64,000 nucleotides of DNA from positions 124,001 through 188,000 of the forward strand of contig ONDS01000001.1 of assembly GCA_900316685.1 (NCBI GenBank). The letters are read 5' to 3'. Under the pieces are notes generated by a model. That model was not told where the DNA came from. It made no database searches and worked only from the letters and a program-made list of their open reading frames with translations. The position numbers and the translations under genes are program-made. The stretch comes from an uncultured Prevotellaceae bacterium. GTDB taxonomy: Bacteria > Bacteroidota > Bacteroidia > Bacteroidales > Bacteroidaceae. Positions 24,429 to 34,640 of the stretch are shown piece by piece (position 1 is the first letter of the stretch; each line of letters begins with the position of its first letter).

Positions 24429-26897
24429 TCAATCTTGGTAATAGACCCGCTTCACACGGCCGCTCACCGAGGTGAGAATCTCATAAGGTATAGTGTCGAG
24501 CCATTCGGCGAGCACCGTAGGAGGCAGGTTGTCGCCGAAGATTTCCACGCTGTCGCCCTCGTGGCATGGTATATCCGTCACATCGATCATCGCCACGTCC
24601 ATGCATATATTGCCCACATAGGGTGCCGGTTGTCCGTTGACCAGACAATATCCCCTACCCCTTCCGAGGTGTCGGTCCAATCCGTCGGCGTAGCCGATGG
24701 GTATCGCTGCAATGAGACTATCCCTCTTCAGTATGCCTTTGCGGCTGTATCCCACCGTTTCCTCCTTGGGCACACGGCGCAGTTGCAGGATTGTCGTCTT
24801 CAGCGTTGCCACGTTATGTATGACATGGTTGTCGCGGCTGTCGATACCATAGAGTCCCAATCCGAGGCGGCACATGTCGAGTTGTCGTTCGGGGAAATGT
24901 TCTATTCCCGCGCTGTTGCATATATGCCTGATAATATGGTGTTGGAACGCCCCCTGCAACATGTCGGCCGCTTTGAGGAATCGTTCAAACTGCATGGCCG
25001 AGAAACGGTCGAAGTCGTCGCTGTCGGCTCCCACGAAATGTGAGAAGATGGAACGTGGTATGACCGCGTTCTGCTGATGCAGTCTGTCGATGAGCGCCGG
25101 TATGTCGTCGATGGCGAAGCCCAATCGGTGCATGCCCGTATCTACTTTCACATGTACGGGGTAATGGGTGATGCCCTCTTTTTGGGCAGCCTTGACCAGC
25201 GCGTCGAGCAGTCTGAAGTTATACACCTCTGGTTCCAGCTCATAGTCGAAGAGCGTCTTAAACGAGGTCATCTCCGGGTTCATGACCATGATGTTGGCGG
25301 TCACGCCGTTGCGCCGTAGCGTCACCCCCTCGTCGGCCACCGCCACCGCCATGTAGTCCACTTGGTGGTCCTGCAGGGTCTTGGCTATTTCCACGGCCCC
25401 GGTGCCATAGCCATCCGCCTTGATCATACATGTCATCTTAGTGCCCGGCTTCATCATCGAGCGGAAGTGGTTGACATTGTCGACCAGCGCGTTGAGGTTC
25501 ACCTCGAGTGTTGTCTCGTGCACCTTCTCCACCAGCATCTCCGTGAGTCGGTCGAAGTTGAAGGAGCGTGCCCCTTTGATCAGTATCACCTCATGCTGCA
25601 AATTGTCGAACTCGTCGTTTTGCATAAAGTCGTTGGTGGTGTCGAAGAAATGGCACTCCATTTGCCGGAAAAGATGCTGTTGTTGGGCGATGTCGGGTCC
25701 TATGCCCACCAGTTTGTCCACACGCCGTTTTTCGAGCATGTCGGCCACCTCCTTATAGAGTTGGTCTGCCGGCAATCCACTTTGGTATATATCGCTCAGT
25801 ATCAGCGTATGTCGACGGTTCTTTTGGTCGGGTCGACGGTTCATGAAGTCGAGTGCTATATCGAGCGAGTTGATGTCGGAGTTGTAGGAATCGTTGATGA
25901 GAGTGCATCCCCGTCGTCCCTCTTTCACCTCAAGTCGCATGGCCACAGGTTCGAGGGTATTCATCTTCACTGCCAGTTGTTGCGCCGACATGCCCAGCAG
26001 CCTGGCCACCGCCACGCACGTGATGCTGTTCATGACCGAGGCCTCGTCGATGAGGGGCAGTCGGTAGTGTCCTTTCTCGCCTCGGAACACATAGTCCACC
26101 TCTGTGCCATCCTCCTCTTTTGTGATTTCCCTGACGAAGAGTGCCGCCTTGGCATTGACCATCGACCAATCAACCCACTCACCGGGGTAACCGGCCTGTT
26201 CCACCACCTGCCGCACCGTGTCGTCGTCGGAGCAGAACACCAAAGCCTTGGTATCATGGAAGAGCCGGCATTTCTCCCTGCATTTCTCCTCTATCGACGA
26301 GAAATTCTCCTGATGCGCCGAGCCTAAAGACGTGAGCACGCCGATGGTCGGTTGTATGATGCTGCGCAGCCGTCCCATCTCCCCTTTTTGGCTGATTCCA
26401 GCCTCGAAGAGCCCCACCTCGGTCTGTTCGTTGAGCAACCACACCGACAGGGGCACGCCTATTTGCGAGTTATAGCTCCTGGGCGAACGGGTCACCACCT
26501 TTTCCGGTGAGAGCAGTTGGTAGAGCCACTCCTTGACGATGGTCTTTCCATTGCTGCCCGTAATGCCCACCACGGGAATGGAGAAGGCCTCGCGATGGCG
26601 TTCCGCCAACCGTTGTAGCGCCACGAGCGTGTCCGCCACCTTTAGGAAGTTGGAGTCGGGAAACTGTTGTTCCGCCTTTTCCGGCAGTTTGTTCACCACG
26701 AAATTGCGCACACCCCTATGGTAGAGGTCGGCAATGTATCTCATGCCGTCGTTGCGTTCCGACTTGAGTGCGAAGAACAGTGTTTCCTCGGGGAAGCAGA
26801 GCGACCGGCTGTCGGTGAGCATCCAACTGATGTTCGCCTCTGCCGTTCCATATCTGTGCGCTCCTATGAGCGTTGTAATCTTTTCTATTGAATACAT
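24429..26897 (-). CDS. murF-alr: MurF-Alr fusion: UDP-MurNAc-tripeptide:D-Ala-D-Ala ligase / alanine racemase
   Basis: One 822-residue cytoplasmic protein would carry two linked steps of peptidoglycan precursor synthesis. The N-terminal Mur ligase half has the ATP-binding GITGSNGKTIVKEWL near residue 112 and INDSYNSDI in the central domain. The C-terminal half (from about residue 455, TTLEVNLNALVDNV) is a PLP-dependent alanine racemase with the cofactor lysine in MIKADGYGTG near residue 492 and a C-terminal ILTSVSGRVKR. This fusion is usual in Bacteroidetes and supplies D-alanine directly to the ligase pathway. Length is as expected and both active sites look complete. Confidence 0.95.
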   Translation of the reverse strand: MYSIEKITTLIGAHRYGTAEANISWMLTDSRSLCFPEETLFFALKSERNDGMRYIADLYHRGVRNFVVNKLPEKAEQQFPDSNFLKVADTLVALQRLAERHREAFSIPVVGITGSNGKTIVKEWLYQLLSPEKVVTRSPRSYNSQIGVPLSVWLLNEQTEVGLFEAGISQKGEMGRLRSIIQPTIGVLTSLGSAHQENFSSIEEKCREKCRLFHDTKALVFCSDDDTVRQVVEQAGYPGEWVDWSMVNAKAALFVREITKEEDGTEVDYVFRGEKGHYRLPLIDEASVMNSITCVAVARLLGMSAQQLAVKMNTLEPVAMRLEVKEGRRGCTLINDSYNSDINSLDIALDFMNRRPDQKNRRHTLILSDIYQSGLPADQLYKEVADMLEKRRVDKLVGIGPDIAQQQHLFRQMECHFFDTTNDFMQNDEFDNLQHEVILIKGARSFNFDRLTEMLVEKVHETTLEVNLNALVDNVNHFRSMMKPGTKMTCMIKADGYGTGAVEIAKTLQDHQVDYMAVAVADEGVTLRRNGVTANIMVMNPEMTSFKTLFDYELEPEVYNFRLLDALVKAAQKEGITHYPVHVKVDTGMHRLGFAIDDIPALIDRLHQQNAVIPRSIFSHFVGADSDDFDRFSAMQFERFLKAADMLQGAFQHHIIRHICNSAGIEHFPERQLDMCRLGLGLYGIDSRDNHVIHNVATLKTTILQLRRVPKEETVGYSRKGILKRDSLIAAIPIGYADGLDRHLGRGRGYCLVNGQPAPYVGNICMDVAMIDVTDIPCHEGDSVEIFGDNLPPTVLAEWLDTIPYEILTSVSGRVKRVYYQD

Positions 26898-26986
26898 GCT
26901 GAATGTTGAGTTTTGAGTTTTGAATGTTGAATTGTCGCTTCGCGATGATTGAATGACGAATTTTGAATTATCTAATGTTTTAATGT
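26898..26986. repeat. degenerate TTGAATGT/TTTTGA repeat between murF-alr and the GSCFA gene
   Basis: The gap is filled with TGAATGTTGAGTTTTGA-type words, followed by the short hairpin TCGCTTCGCGA and a GAATTTTGAATTA tail. The same composite occurs after mltG (34562-34625) and after dedA (39669-39740). Confidence 0.7.
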
Positions 26987-27793
26987 TCAGTGTTCAATGT
27001 ACAGTCCTGGATATTTTTCCATGAGTTGACGCGCCTTTTTGTGTGTCTTTTCCATGAACGCCAGGTACTCGGGCGATTCGGGGTGGAGGGGCCGGTGTGC
27101 CAGTGCTTCCTTGACGGGCCGCCAATCATCGAGGAAGGTGCGGGCCTCGTCGGAGAAATACGTCTCCACCAGTCGTTCGAAGATATAGTCCACCGCCTGT
27201 TGTGAGGGGTGCAACATGTCGGGGGCGTAGAAGCGATAGTCGCGCAGTTCGTCGAGCACCAGTTCGTATGCCGGGAAATAACACACGCCTTGGTTGTCTC
27301 CCACCACCCTATCCACCGCTATCAGCAGCGTAGCTTTCGAGAGTTGGCTTTCGTGGAACCCATATTTCGCATAACGTATGGGACTCACCGTCAACACCAC
27401 CCTCACCTCCGAGTTGCTTTGGCGTAGCACATGGATGGCCTGTTGCAGCGTCGCCGCACACTCCTCCACCGACAAAGCCTTTTCCTCGAAGAGCCTGGCA
27501 GGCCGTTTCTGGCAATTATCCACCACCTCGCCCGTTTCCTTGAGTATATACACATGGTTGGTGCCAAGGGTGAGGAATACCACCCTCGGTATCCGTTCCA
27601 CCCGTTGCAGCGTATGCAGCACGCTCACCGGGTTGTACATCGTGCCGAAGGGATTCACCGTTGTGTGGAACCGTTCCTCGGCGAAGCGCCGTCCTATGCC
27701 GTCGGCGAAGCACGAGCCTACGAAGAGCACCTCCTCCAAGGGTTGTATGGAGAAGTCCGATTTCTGTATCTGTACGGGTGTGGTGAACCTCAT
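26987..27793 (-). CDS. GSCFA-domain protein
   Basis: The 268-residue protein contains the family-defining GSCFA motif (VLFVGSCFADGIG) near residue 25, resembling the nucleophile block of SGNH-type hydrolases. LTLGTNHVY and a late DMLHPSQQAV, with the Asp-x-x-His pair, could complete a catalytic site. GSCFA proteins are probably acyl-ester hydrolases, but their substrates are unknown. The gene follows fkp with a 24-bp gap on the same strand. Its stop codon (Ile-Glu-His-stop) merges into a repeat. Confidence 0.85.
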   Translation of the reverse strand: MRFTTPVQIQKSDFSIQPLEEVLFVGSCFADGIGRRFAEERFHTTVNPFGTMYNPVSVLHTLQRVERIPRVVFLTLGTNHVYILKETGEVVDNCQKRPARLFEEKALSVEECAATLQQAIHVLRQSNSEVRVVLTVSPIRYAKYGFHESQLSKATLLIAVDRVVGDNQGVCYFPAYELVLDELRDYRFYAPDMLHPSQQAVDYIFERLVETYFSDEARTFLDDWRPVKEALAHRPLHPESPEYLAFMEKTHKKARQLMEKYPGLYIEH

Positions 27794-27817
27794 CTTGGTT
27801 GGGTGTTATTGCGTTTT

Positions 27818-30679
27818 TCAGCTACGACTTACTTGGAAACCCTTGTCGCTCAGCGACATGTTGACGAAACGCGCCGTGGGCTTGAGTGGATGAGCCGTCA
27901 GTGTCTGCTTGATGCGTGCCGCCGCCTCCGGGTCTTTCGCCACCATATAGAGGTAGCCACCGCCCCCCGCTCCTGGCAACTTATAGCCTAAACATAGGTC
28001 GTCGACCAGTTCGGTGATTTTTTGCACCTCTGCGGGATTGGCACCTTGGTCGATGGCTTGGTTCTGTTGCCAGGTACGCCTGACGAGACGTCCCATGCGC
28101 AGGAAGTCGCACCGTTGTATGGCATCGCCCATCTGCTGGGCATGATGTTTCATCTGCCTGAGCAGTGCCAACTCATCCTGTTGGTTGAGGAACATGCGCC
28201 TGACGATTTCCGCCAATATGGTTTTTGCCGTGCGCGTGATGCCCGTATAATATAATAGGTGGCAAGCATTGTATTCCGGTTGGGTGAACACCGAGTCGGG
28301 TAACCACCGCACCACGGGTTCCTGTGCGAAGCCCGCCGCAGTGTGCAGGCATTTCACTCCGGGGAGCAGTCCGCCGAACTGGTCTTGCCATCCCCCTCCG
28401 GTGGTGAGCAGTTGTTCGAGCACCAAGGTGCGGACGCCTATCTCGTTCCTGTCCCATGCCAGACCGCAGAAATCGCTGATGGCTCCGAGCACGGTAGCTG
28501 CCAGTATGCTGCTTGTGCCCAGTCCGCTGCCCGCGGGAATGGCGGAGAGCAGTGTCACCTCCAGTCCGCAACCGAAGTCGCGTAGCTGTTCTTCGAGCGA
28601 GGCATATTGTGTCAGGCAGAACTGCGGCAGGAATCCCGCCAGGGCCAGTGCCGCCTTGGGGATGGAGAAAGGACTTCCCACATGGTGGAAGTCGGCCAGT
28701 TGTCCGAACGACTCCACCTGTTCGGAAGCACCCAGGTCGATGCTCCTCAATATGATCTTATGTTCGCGGTTGGGTTTGACATACGCCTGTATGGGCGGTT
28801 GTCCATTCAGTTCGATGGCCAGGTTGACTACCATGCCCCCTTCCATCATGCAATATGGTGGGGTGTCGGACCATCCTCCGGCCAGGTCGATGCGCACGGG
28901 GCTCCTGCCCCACACTATCTGGTCGGCATATACCGACAACTGAGGCTGCTGCTTCACCGCCAAGGCCTGCGCTGTCATCCCCTCGCGGAGCAAGGAGAAC
29001 GCCCGTTGTTCGAACTCGGCACCCTCCTTTCCCTTGAGTCGCAGCACCTCGCTTCTGAACATCGCATCCTGTATGCGGGTGAGCAAGGCATCGTCGTCGG
29101 ACAACTCGGCTGGCAAGGCGATGTTTCCCTCCACGAATTCCTTGGCCGCATGTTCGAGATCCACCTGATAGAACACGCTGTGCTGGTAGTTCTTCGCCAG
29201 GAAAGGCCAGTTGAACAATCTGTTTTCCCTCCGTTGTGCGGTGAGTCGTCGTAGGTTCGCCATGGCCGATATCTCGTCGGCGCTGATGCGTCTCGTCATG
29301 TTCCACAGCAATCGTCCGCCGTCCTGATATGGTTCGTTGAGCATCCATCGCAGCACAAGCTGTATATCGTTTGGATTGTCGACTATGGGGAAGATACGCG
29401 CCGACTGCAGGTCGCCGTTGCCCTCGATACTATCGACATCGATGCCCCGCTCGTTAGCCCACGAGGCGAACGGCTGTCCGATGAACATCGTATGCGCATC
29501 GTGGAGGTCGCCCCTGAACAGGTCGTCGTAGCCATAAGGCCGCACGGCATACTCCCTGTCGCCGATTGGCACCACGTCGACACATTGTCCGGCTTTGAGT
29601 TCTATCTTCCATGCATTGTCGGGTACCCCCGTGATGATATTGTTATGGGCGATGGTCCACTGCTCGCTCACACAACTGTTTTCTATCCACAGGTTCTGGT
29701 TGTCGGCGTTAACCTTTATCCAGACCTGCGCATTCTGTATGAACATGGCAGGATGTGGTTTTCTGTCGCGATGTATGATACGCCGTTGGTCGTTCACCAG
29801 GTTTTGTATGGCCAATGCCGACGACAGTAGTTCATGTGTCGTGCCAAAGTGGTAAAACTCCCCTCCCGGCAAGGGCAGTATAGCCACCGAGAGGTCGGCG
29901 AGCAAGGGGTCGTCCACCTCGGGATGGGTTCCCAGCGCCCTTCCGAAATCCGAATATAGGTCGTAGTTCACCGCCACGCCTTCCTTTGTCGCCCTCTGCA
30001 TGAGTCGTTCCACCGCCCTGTCGCTGAGCAGCCATATCCCGATGTCTGTCAGGTAGAAATGCTCGTTGAGCAGTTCGCCCAGCGTTTCCACCGACGGTTT
30101 CTGCATCATACACTTGAGTCTGGAGGGTGTCTTGCGATCTGCCACGAACACCCCGTGGTCTTTGGCTATCTCGGGACCGAGCCACAGGCCATAACACACC
30201 ACATCCACCTCGGGTATGGGTTGCAAGGGCTCGGTGGCGCGTATGAACACATCGCCGCTGACAATCATCGTATGCAAGGATGCGGGTGCCGCCTCCATGA
30301 TGCGTTCATAGAGCGGTGTCTGTATGTCGAGCAGGTTTTGCGAGAGTCGTTGTCCCCGCTCCCATCGGAATACGGGTATGGGAGTGAGCACCTTGCCCGA
30401 GGGGGCATACGCCGGCAACCGTCGGCCCTGTCCGCCCGCGTGCAGCAGTATTCTCTTTTCCGAAGCCAGCCATTGGGCGAAAGGCTCCGAGGGAGCCATG
30501 CCTCTGTGCGCCTCCATCAGCAGATGGGCGCTGCCGCCTCCACTGCCCAGTTTTTGTCCTACGGGGTCGTTGGTACAGAACCACTTCTCGCGTGGTAGCC
30601 CCGTCACCTCGTGGAAGCACCCTACGAGGTTGGGCGGCAGGGAGAGGAGGAGTGCGTGATTACCTTGCTGTTGCATCAT
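27818..30679 (-). CDS. fkp: bifunctional L-fucokinase / GDP-L-fucose pyrophosphorylase (Fkp)
   Basis: Fkp converts L-fucose to fucose-1-phosphate and then to GDP-fucose, letting Bacteroidales decorate capsules and glycoproteins with scavenged fucose. In this 953-residue protein the N-terminal pyrophosphorylase half shows LHAGGQGRRLPAYAPSGK near residue 75. The C-terminal GHMP kinase half has VRIDLAGGWSDTPP near 593, the phosphate-binding IPAGSGLGTSSILAA near 713, and KLPGAGGGGYLYMV near 905. Both sites look intact. The next genes on the strand are the GSCFA gene and murF-alr. No fucose permease or isomerase is present in the window. Confidence 0.95.
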   Translation of the reverse strand: MMQQQGNHALLLSLPPNLVGCFHEVTGLPREKWFCTNDPVGQKLGSGGGSAHLLMEAHRGMAPSEPFAQWLASEKRILLHAGGQGRRLPAYAPSGKVLTPIPVFRWERGQRLSQNLLDIQTPLYERIMEAAPASLHTMIVSGDVFIRATEPLQPIPEVDVVCYGLWLGPEIAKDHGVFVADRKTPSRLKCMMQKPSVETLGELLNEHFYLTDIGIWLLSDRAVERLMQRATKEGVAVNYDLYSDFGRALGTHPEVDDPLLADLSVAILPLPGGEFYHFGTTHELLSSALAIQNLVNDQRRIIHRDRKPHPAMFIQNAQVWIKVNADNQNLWIENSCVSEQWTIAHNNIITGVPDNAWKIELKAGQCVDVVPIGDREYAVRPYGYDDLFRGDLHDAHTMFIGQPFASWANERGIDVDSIEGNGDLQSARIFPIVDNPNDIQLVLRWMLNEPYQDGGRLLWNMTRRISADEISAMANLRRLTAQRRENRLFNWPFLAKNYQHSVFYQVDLEHAAKEFVEGNIALPAELSDDDALLTRIQDAMFRSEVLRLKGKEGAEFEQRAFSLLREGMTAQALAVKQQPQLSVYADQIVWGRSPVRIDLAGGWSDTPPYCMMEGGMVVNLAIELNGQPPIQAYVKPNREHKIILRSIDLGASEQVESFGQLADFHHVGSPFSIPKAALALAGFLPQFCLTQYASLEEQLRDFGCGLEVTLLSAIPAGSGLGTSSILAATVLGAISDFCGLAWDRNEIGVRTLVLEQLLTTGGGWQDQFGGLLPGVKCLHTAAGFAQEPVVRWLPDSVFTQPEYNACHLLYYTGITRTAKTILAEIVRRMFLNQQDELALLRQMKHHAQQMGDAIQRCDFLRMGRLVRRTWQQNQAIDQGANPAEVQKITELVDDLCLGYKLPGAGGGGYLYMVAKDPEAAARIKQTLTAHPLKPTARFVNMSLSDKGFQVSRS

Positions 30680-30720
30680 CTTGGACTGTCATTTGGTGTA
30701 TCGGAGATACCGTCATCTCC

Positions 30721-33249
30721 TTATTCTTTTCGGGCATCGTTTTCGGGTTCCGCCACCGAAGCCTTCTTTTTCTTCCATGCGAAGAAGACACAGGCCAGGA
30801 AGGCGAGGATGAGCAGGGCCATGGCAATGTAAGCCACCGTCTCGGTGCGGTCGACACTCTCCGGGAAGAACGACAGTCTTACCTGGTGGCTACCCTGTTC
30901 GATACGTATGGCTCGGAGCACGTAGTTGACCCTCGCCACCTCGACAGGTTTGCCGTCCACCTCCGCTTTCCATCCCGGGTAGTAGATTTCCGAGAATACG
31001 AGGATGCCTCCCTTGCCCGTCTTCACGTCGTATTTCAAGTCGTTGGGCTCGTAGGAAGAGAGTGTGACCGTCGACAGGCTGTCCTGCTTGACGCCTTCGC
31101 CCAGCACTGCCTTGAACTCATCACGGGCCACCGCCACACGTCGAAGGTCGATGTCGCCGAGGGCATCTATCTCCTTGTTGGCATTGTCCACATACACGAT
31201 ACTGTCGACCATCCACGCATTGCCCATGGCATAGGGGTTGGTCAGCGGCAGTGTCTGTCCGCCCTGTAGCGGGAAGATGAAATACTTGGCATTGAGCATG
31301 TTGATGACCGGGAAGAGGCTGTCGCCCGCCACCTGTGTCATGTCGCCTTGAGCCTGAGCCACCGCCGGCATCGCCTTCTCCATCTCGGGAGCGATATGAC
31401 GTTCGATCACATCCTGGTAGCGCCGCAGCTTGGCGGCATGGTAGCCACCCAAGCTCTTATGGTAGAACGAGGTCTCGTTTTCGTTGAACGTATTGGATGC
31501 GAAGTTGAGCACACGGTAGTCGAGCGATTTATCCTCGAGTATCATCCTGTCGGTGTCGGTCATGGGTTGGGGTTGTTCGCGCACACTCTTGCCCACGAAC
31601 ATATCATCGTTGAGATAGCGTTTGTTCACCATCCACATGTCTACCAGACAGAGCGCGGCGATGGCGCCGATAGTAGGCAGCGCCTTCAGTTTACCAGCCT
31701 TGTAGAGCAGGAGCAGTGCCGTGCCTATGGCGATGATGATGACCGTACGCCAACAGTCGGCCGAGAAGATGGCCTGGCGCACCTCGGTGAGGTTGGAGAG
31801 CAACGGGTTGAGTTGTTCGGGTGGGAACTGCGAGAGCGCCCTCAGCTCGTTTGACGACACGAAATCGGAGAAGAAGAGTCCCGGTGCCAGTGCGAAGAGC
31901 AGTGCTATGCCTCCCGTGAGTGCCACGCTGAGGTAGAGGCTCTTTGCTTTCTCCTTGAGGATCTCGGGACGGTCGAACACCTCCTTGAGCGCCATCATGG
32001 CAAGGAGCGGTATGGTGAACTCGGCGATGACGAGTATCGACGCCACCGTACGGAATTTCGAATACATGGGGAAATGGTCGATGAAGAAGTCGGTCAGTCC
32101 CATGAAGTTCTTTCCCCAGGCGAGGAGGATGGACAGGATGGTGGCTGCCAGTAGCGCCCACTTCATCGGTCCCTTGACGATGAACAGACCGAGGAAGAAC
32201 AGGGTGAGCACAAAGGCGCCCACATATACCGGTCCGCTCGTTCCCGGCTGTTCACCCCAGTATTGTCCCATCTGTTGGTAGACGGGATAGAATTCCGGGT
32301 TGGCCTTCTTCATGCCCGTCTCATTGGAGGCCAGTACCGCCTGCGACGAGCCACCCTTGGCATTGGGCACGAGGAGTGTCCATGTCTCGCTGATGCCATA
32401 GCTCCATTGCGTGATATAGTCGCGGTCCAGTCCCGTGGCGCTTTGGTTGGCGGCATCCTCCTTCACCAGTTCGCCCTTGCCACGCATCGACTCCTGCGCA
32501 TACTGCCAAGTGTGGTAGAGATTGGAGAGATTGATGCACACACCGATGAGCGCTCCTACGATACACGCCGCCGTGGCCTTGGCGAAATGCGCCATTTTCT
32601 TCTCCTTGAGGGCCTGCACCAGGAAAGCCAGGAACATGAAGAAGATGGGGAACAGGTAATAGTAAGTCATCTGCACATGGTTGGCATTGATCTCGAAGGC
32701 TGTGAAGATGGCGAGCACCGTCATACCCCAAAGGTATTTTCCCCTGTAGGCGAGCACCATGCCCGCAATCATCGGGGGCAAGTAGGCCAACGCCCACACC
32801 TTCCATATATGCCCTGCGGCGATGATGATGAAGAAATACGACGAGAAGGCCCAGATGATGGAGCCGAGCACCGCCAGCGACTGTCTGAAGTTGAAAGCCC
32901 TAAGCAGGATATAGAATCCCAGCAGGTAGGCGAACACGAACCACACATTCTCCGGCAGCCAGAGGTGATAAGCCTTGACCGCGGTCTGCAACTTGTCGGT
33001 GCTTCCGTACGACGGCGACGTCTGGTAGGTGGGCATGCCGCTGAAGGTGGCGTTGGTCCAGCGTGTGCGCTCGCCATCATGCCGTTGGTAATACTCGGTG
33101 GCTTCCTGTCCCGCTCCCCTACCTGCCGACGTATCGTGTTGGTAGAGAATCCTGCCTTCGGTGTCGGCAGGGAAGAAATAAGCGAAGGCGATGACCGCAA
33201 ACAACACTACTGCCAACAAGTCGGGCAGGCATTTTTTCAATGTTTCCAT
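30721..33249 (-). CDS. YfhO-family polytopic membrane protein
   Basis: From the ATG at 33249 the product is 842 residues with about a dozen or more membrane segments (LPDLLAVVLFAVIAFAYFF onward) and a large exposed C-terminal domain (from about residue 600) followed by a last helix (AYIAMALLILAFLACVFFAW). YfhO-like proteins resemble GT-C glycosyltransferases and are linked to glycosylation of envelope polymers in Firmicutes. The function in Bacteroidetes is unproven. The extra 48 codons upstream in the frame cover the promoter. It is transcribed toward fkp with a 41-bp gap. Confidence 0.87.
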   Translation of the reverse strand: METLKKCLPDLLAVVLFAVIAFAYFFPADTEGRILYQHDTSAGRGAGQEATEYYQRHDGERTRWTNATFSGMPTYQTSPSYGSTDKLQTAVKAYHLWLPENVWFVFAYLLGFYILLRAFNFRQSLAVLGSIIWAFSSYFFIIIAAGHIWKVWALAYLPPMIAGMVLAYRGKYLWGMTVLAIFTAFEINANHVQMTYYYLFPIFFMFLAFLVQALKEKKMAHFAKATAACIVGALIGVCINLSNLYHTWQYAQESMRGKGELVKEDAANQSATGLDRDYITQWSYGISETWTLLVPNAKGGSSQAVLASNETGMKKANPEFYPVYQQMGQYWGEQPGTSGPVYVGAFVLTLFFLGLFIVKGPMKWALLAATILSILLAWGKNFMGLTDFFIDHFPMYSKFRTVASILVIAEFTIPLLAMMALKEVFDRPEILKEKAKSLYLSVALTGGIALLFALAPGLFFSDFVSSNELRALSQFPPEQLNPLLSNLTEVRQAIFSADCWRTVIIIAIGTALLLLYKAGKLKALPTIGAIAALCLVDMWMVNKRYLNDDMFVGKSVREQPQPMTDTDRMILEDKSLDYRVLNFASNTFNENETSFYHKSLGGYHAAKLRRYQDVIERHIAPEMEKAMPAVAQAQGDMTQVAGDSLFPVINMLNAKYFIFPLQGGQTLPLTNPYAMGNAWMVDSIVYVDNANKEIDALGDIDLRRVAVARDEFKAVLGEGVKQDSLSTVTLSSYEPNDLKYDVKTGKGGILVFSEIYYPGWKAEVDGKPVEVARVNYVLRAIRIEQGSHQVRLSFFPESVDRTETVAYIAMALLILAFLACVFFAWKKKKASVAEPENDARKE

Positions 33250-33292
33250 ATCTGGTGATGTACTGTTATAACATGTTTCGTAGATGGTGATG

Positions 33293-33324
33293 CAAAAGTA
33301 CAAGAATTTTCCGACACAGCCAAG
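33293..33324 (-). promoter_or_regulatory. promoter of the YfhO-like gene
   Basis: On the minus strand CTTG, a 20-nt spacer and TACTTTTG end about 44 bp upstream of the chosen ATG. It agrees with the TTTG-N19/20-TAnnTTTG pattern except for one base. Confidence 0.55.
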
Positions 33325-33470
33325 GAATTGGGATTTTTTGTAGGTAACATGTCGACAAGCATTATAGCATTTGAGAAAAGAGCAGGGACACAAATTTCTC
33401 GATTATGCCCAATTTCTCGCTTTTTTTTCGTATGTTTGCAGCCTGAAAACCCAAAAAGCGTCAGCACAAT

Positions 33471-34565
33471 ATGAAAACAGGAAAGAAAGAGACGGCGGAA
33501 AGCAAGCCGAAACATACATCGCGGAAAAGAGGGAACAAAGGGAGCAAGAAGAAAAAAATACTCGCTTTTTCCGTCTTGGGTTTGGGCCTCGTGCTCGGAT
33601 GCACAGCCTGGTACCTGCTCTACAGCGGCATCAACGCCACCGACAAGACACAGTATGTATACATCGACAGCGACGACACCATCGACTCGGTTTACGCCAA
33701 GGTGGGCGAGCACTCTAAGAGCCTTCCACTGCGCGTGTTTAAGTGGATAGCATCCAACAGCGACTACGGCGAGCATATCAAGAAAGGACGATATGGCATC
33801 GACACGAGCATCGGGGCTTACTCACTGTTCAAGCAACTCAAGCGAGGCGAGCAGACCCCTGTCAACCTGCCTGTGCCCTCGGTGCGCATCCCCGAGACAT
33901 TGGCGGCACGGCTGAGCAAGAAATTGGAGATAGACAGTCTGGATTTGATCAAGGCCCTGACCGACCCTGCCCTCTGCCAACGCTTAGAGTGCGACACGAA
34001 CACCGTCATGGGTCTGTTCCTGCCCAACACCTATAATATATATTGGGATGTGACCGCCGAGGAGTTGCTGGAACGCATGAAGAAGGAATACGACCGCTTC
34101 TGGACGGACAGCAGGAAAAAGAAAGCGGAGGCCCTCGGTCTGAAACCCATGGAGGTCATGACTCTGGCGAGCATCGTGGCCGAGGAGACCAACTACAAGC
34201 CCGAGAAACCCATCGTGGCGGGTCTCTATCTGAACCGTCTGAAGAAAGGGATGCTGCTGCAAGCCGACCCGACAGTGAAGTTCGCACTGAAGAATTTCGG
34301 TGCCAAACGCGTACTCAACAGCATGCTCACCGTCGACAACCCCTACAACACCTATCGCTATGAGGGTCTGCCCCCAGGTCCCATCCGCAACCCCGAACAG
34401 GACAATGTAGACGCCGTGTTGGACTATACGCAGCACGACTACCTGTATATGTGCGCCAAGGAAACGTTCGACGGCACCCACAACTTCGCCAAGACCATGG
34501 CGGAGCATGAGGCCAACGCCCGCCGCTATGCGCAGGCGCTGAACGAAAGGGGAATCAAGAAGTGA
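33471..34565 (+). CDS. mltG: endolytic transglycosylase MltG (YceG-like)
   Basis: MltG cuts nascent glycan strands at the membrane and helps set their length. The 364-residue protein has a basic N-terminus, one membrane segment near residues 24-46 (ILAFSVLGLGLVLGCTAWYLL), a LysM-like region, and the catalytic domain with the glutamate in LASIVAEETNYKPEK and the family block RYEGLPPGPIRNP. Length is typical. A -7-like TATGTTTG lies at 33431-33438. The stop codon opens a TTGAATGT-type repeat. Confidence 0.93.
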   Translation: MKTGKKETAESKPKHTSRKRGNKGSKKKKILAFSVLGLGLVLGCTAWYLLYSGINATDKTQYVYIDSDDTIDSVYAKVGEHSKSLPLRVFKWIASNSDYGEHIKKGRYGIDTSIGAYSLFKQLKRGEQTPVNLPVPSVRIPETLAARLSKKLEIDSLDLIKALTDPALCQRLECDTNTVMGLFLPNTYNIYWDVTAEELLERMKKEYDRFWTDSRKKKAEALGLKPMEVMTLASIVAEETNYKPEKPIVAGLYLNRLKKGMLLQADPTVKFALKNFGAKRVLNSMLTVDNPYNTYRYEGLPPGPIRNPEQDNVDAVLDYTQHDYLYMCAKETFDGTHNFAKTMAEHEANARRYAQALNERGIKK

Positions 34566-34640
34566 ATGTTGAATTTTGAATGTTGAGTTTTGAATTGTCG
34601 CTGCGCGATGATGGAATTATCCAATGTAGAATTTTTCGGA
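34562..34640 (+). repeat. TGAATGTTGAATTTTGA-type composite repeat after mltG
   Basis: The repeat begins at the TGA stop of mltG, continues with GTTGAGTTTTGAATTGTCGC and the small hairpin TCGCTGCGCGA, and matches the composites at 26898 and 39669. Confidence 0.7.
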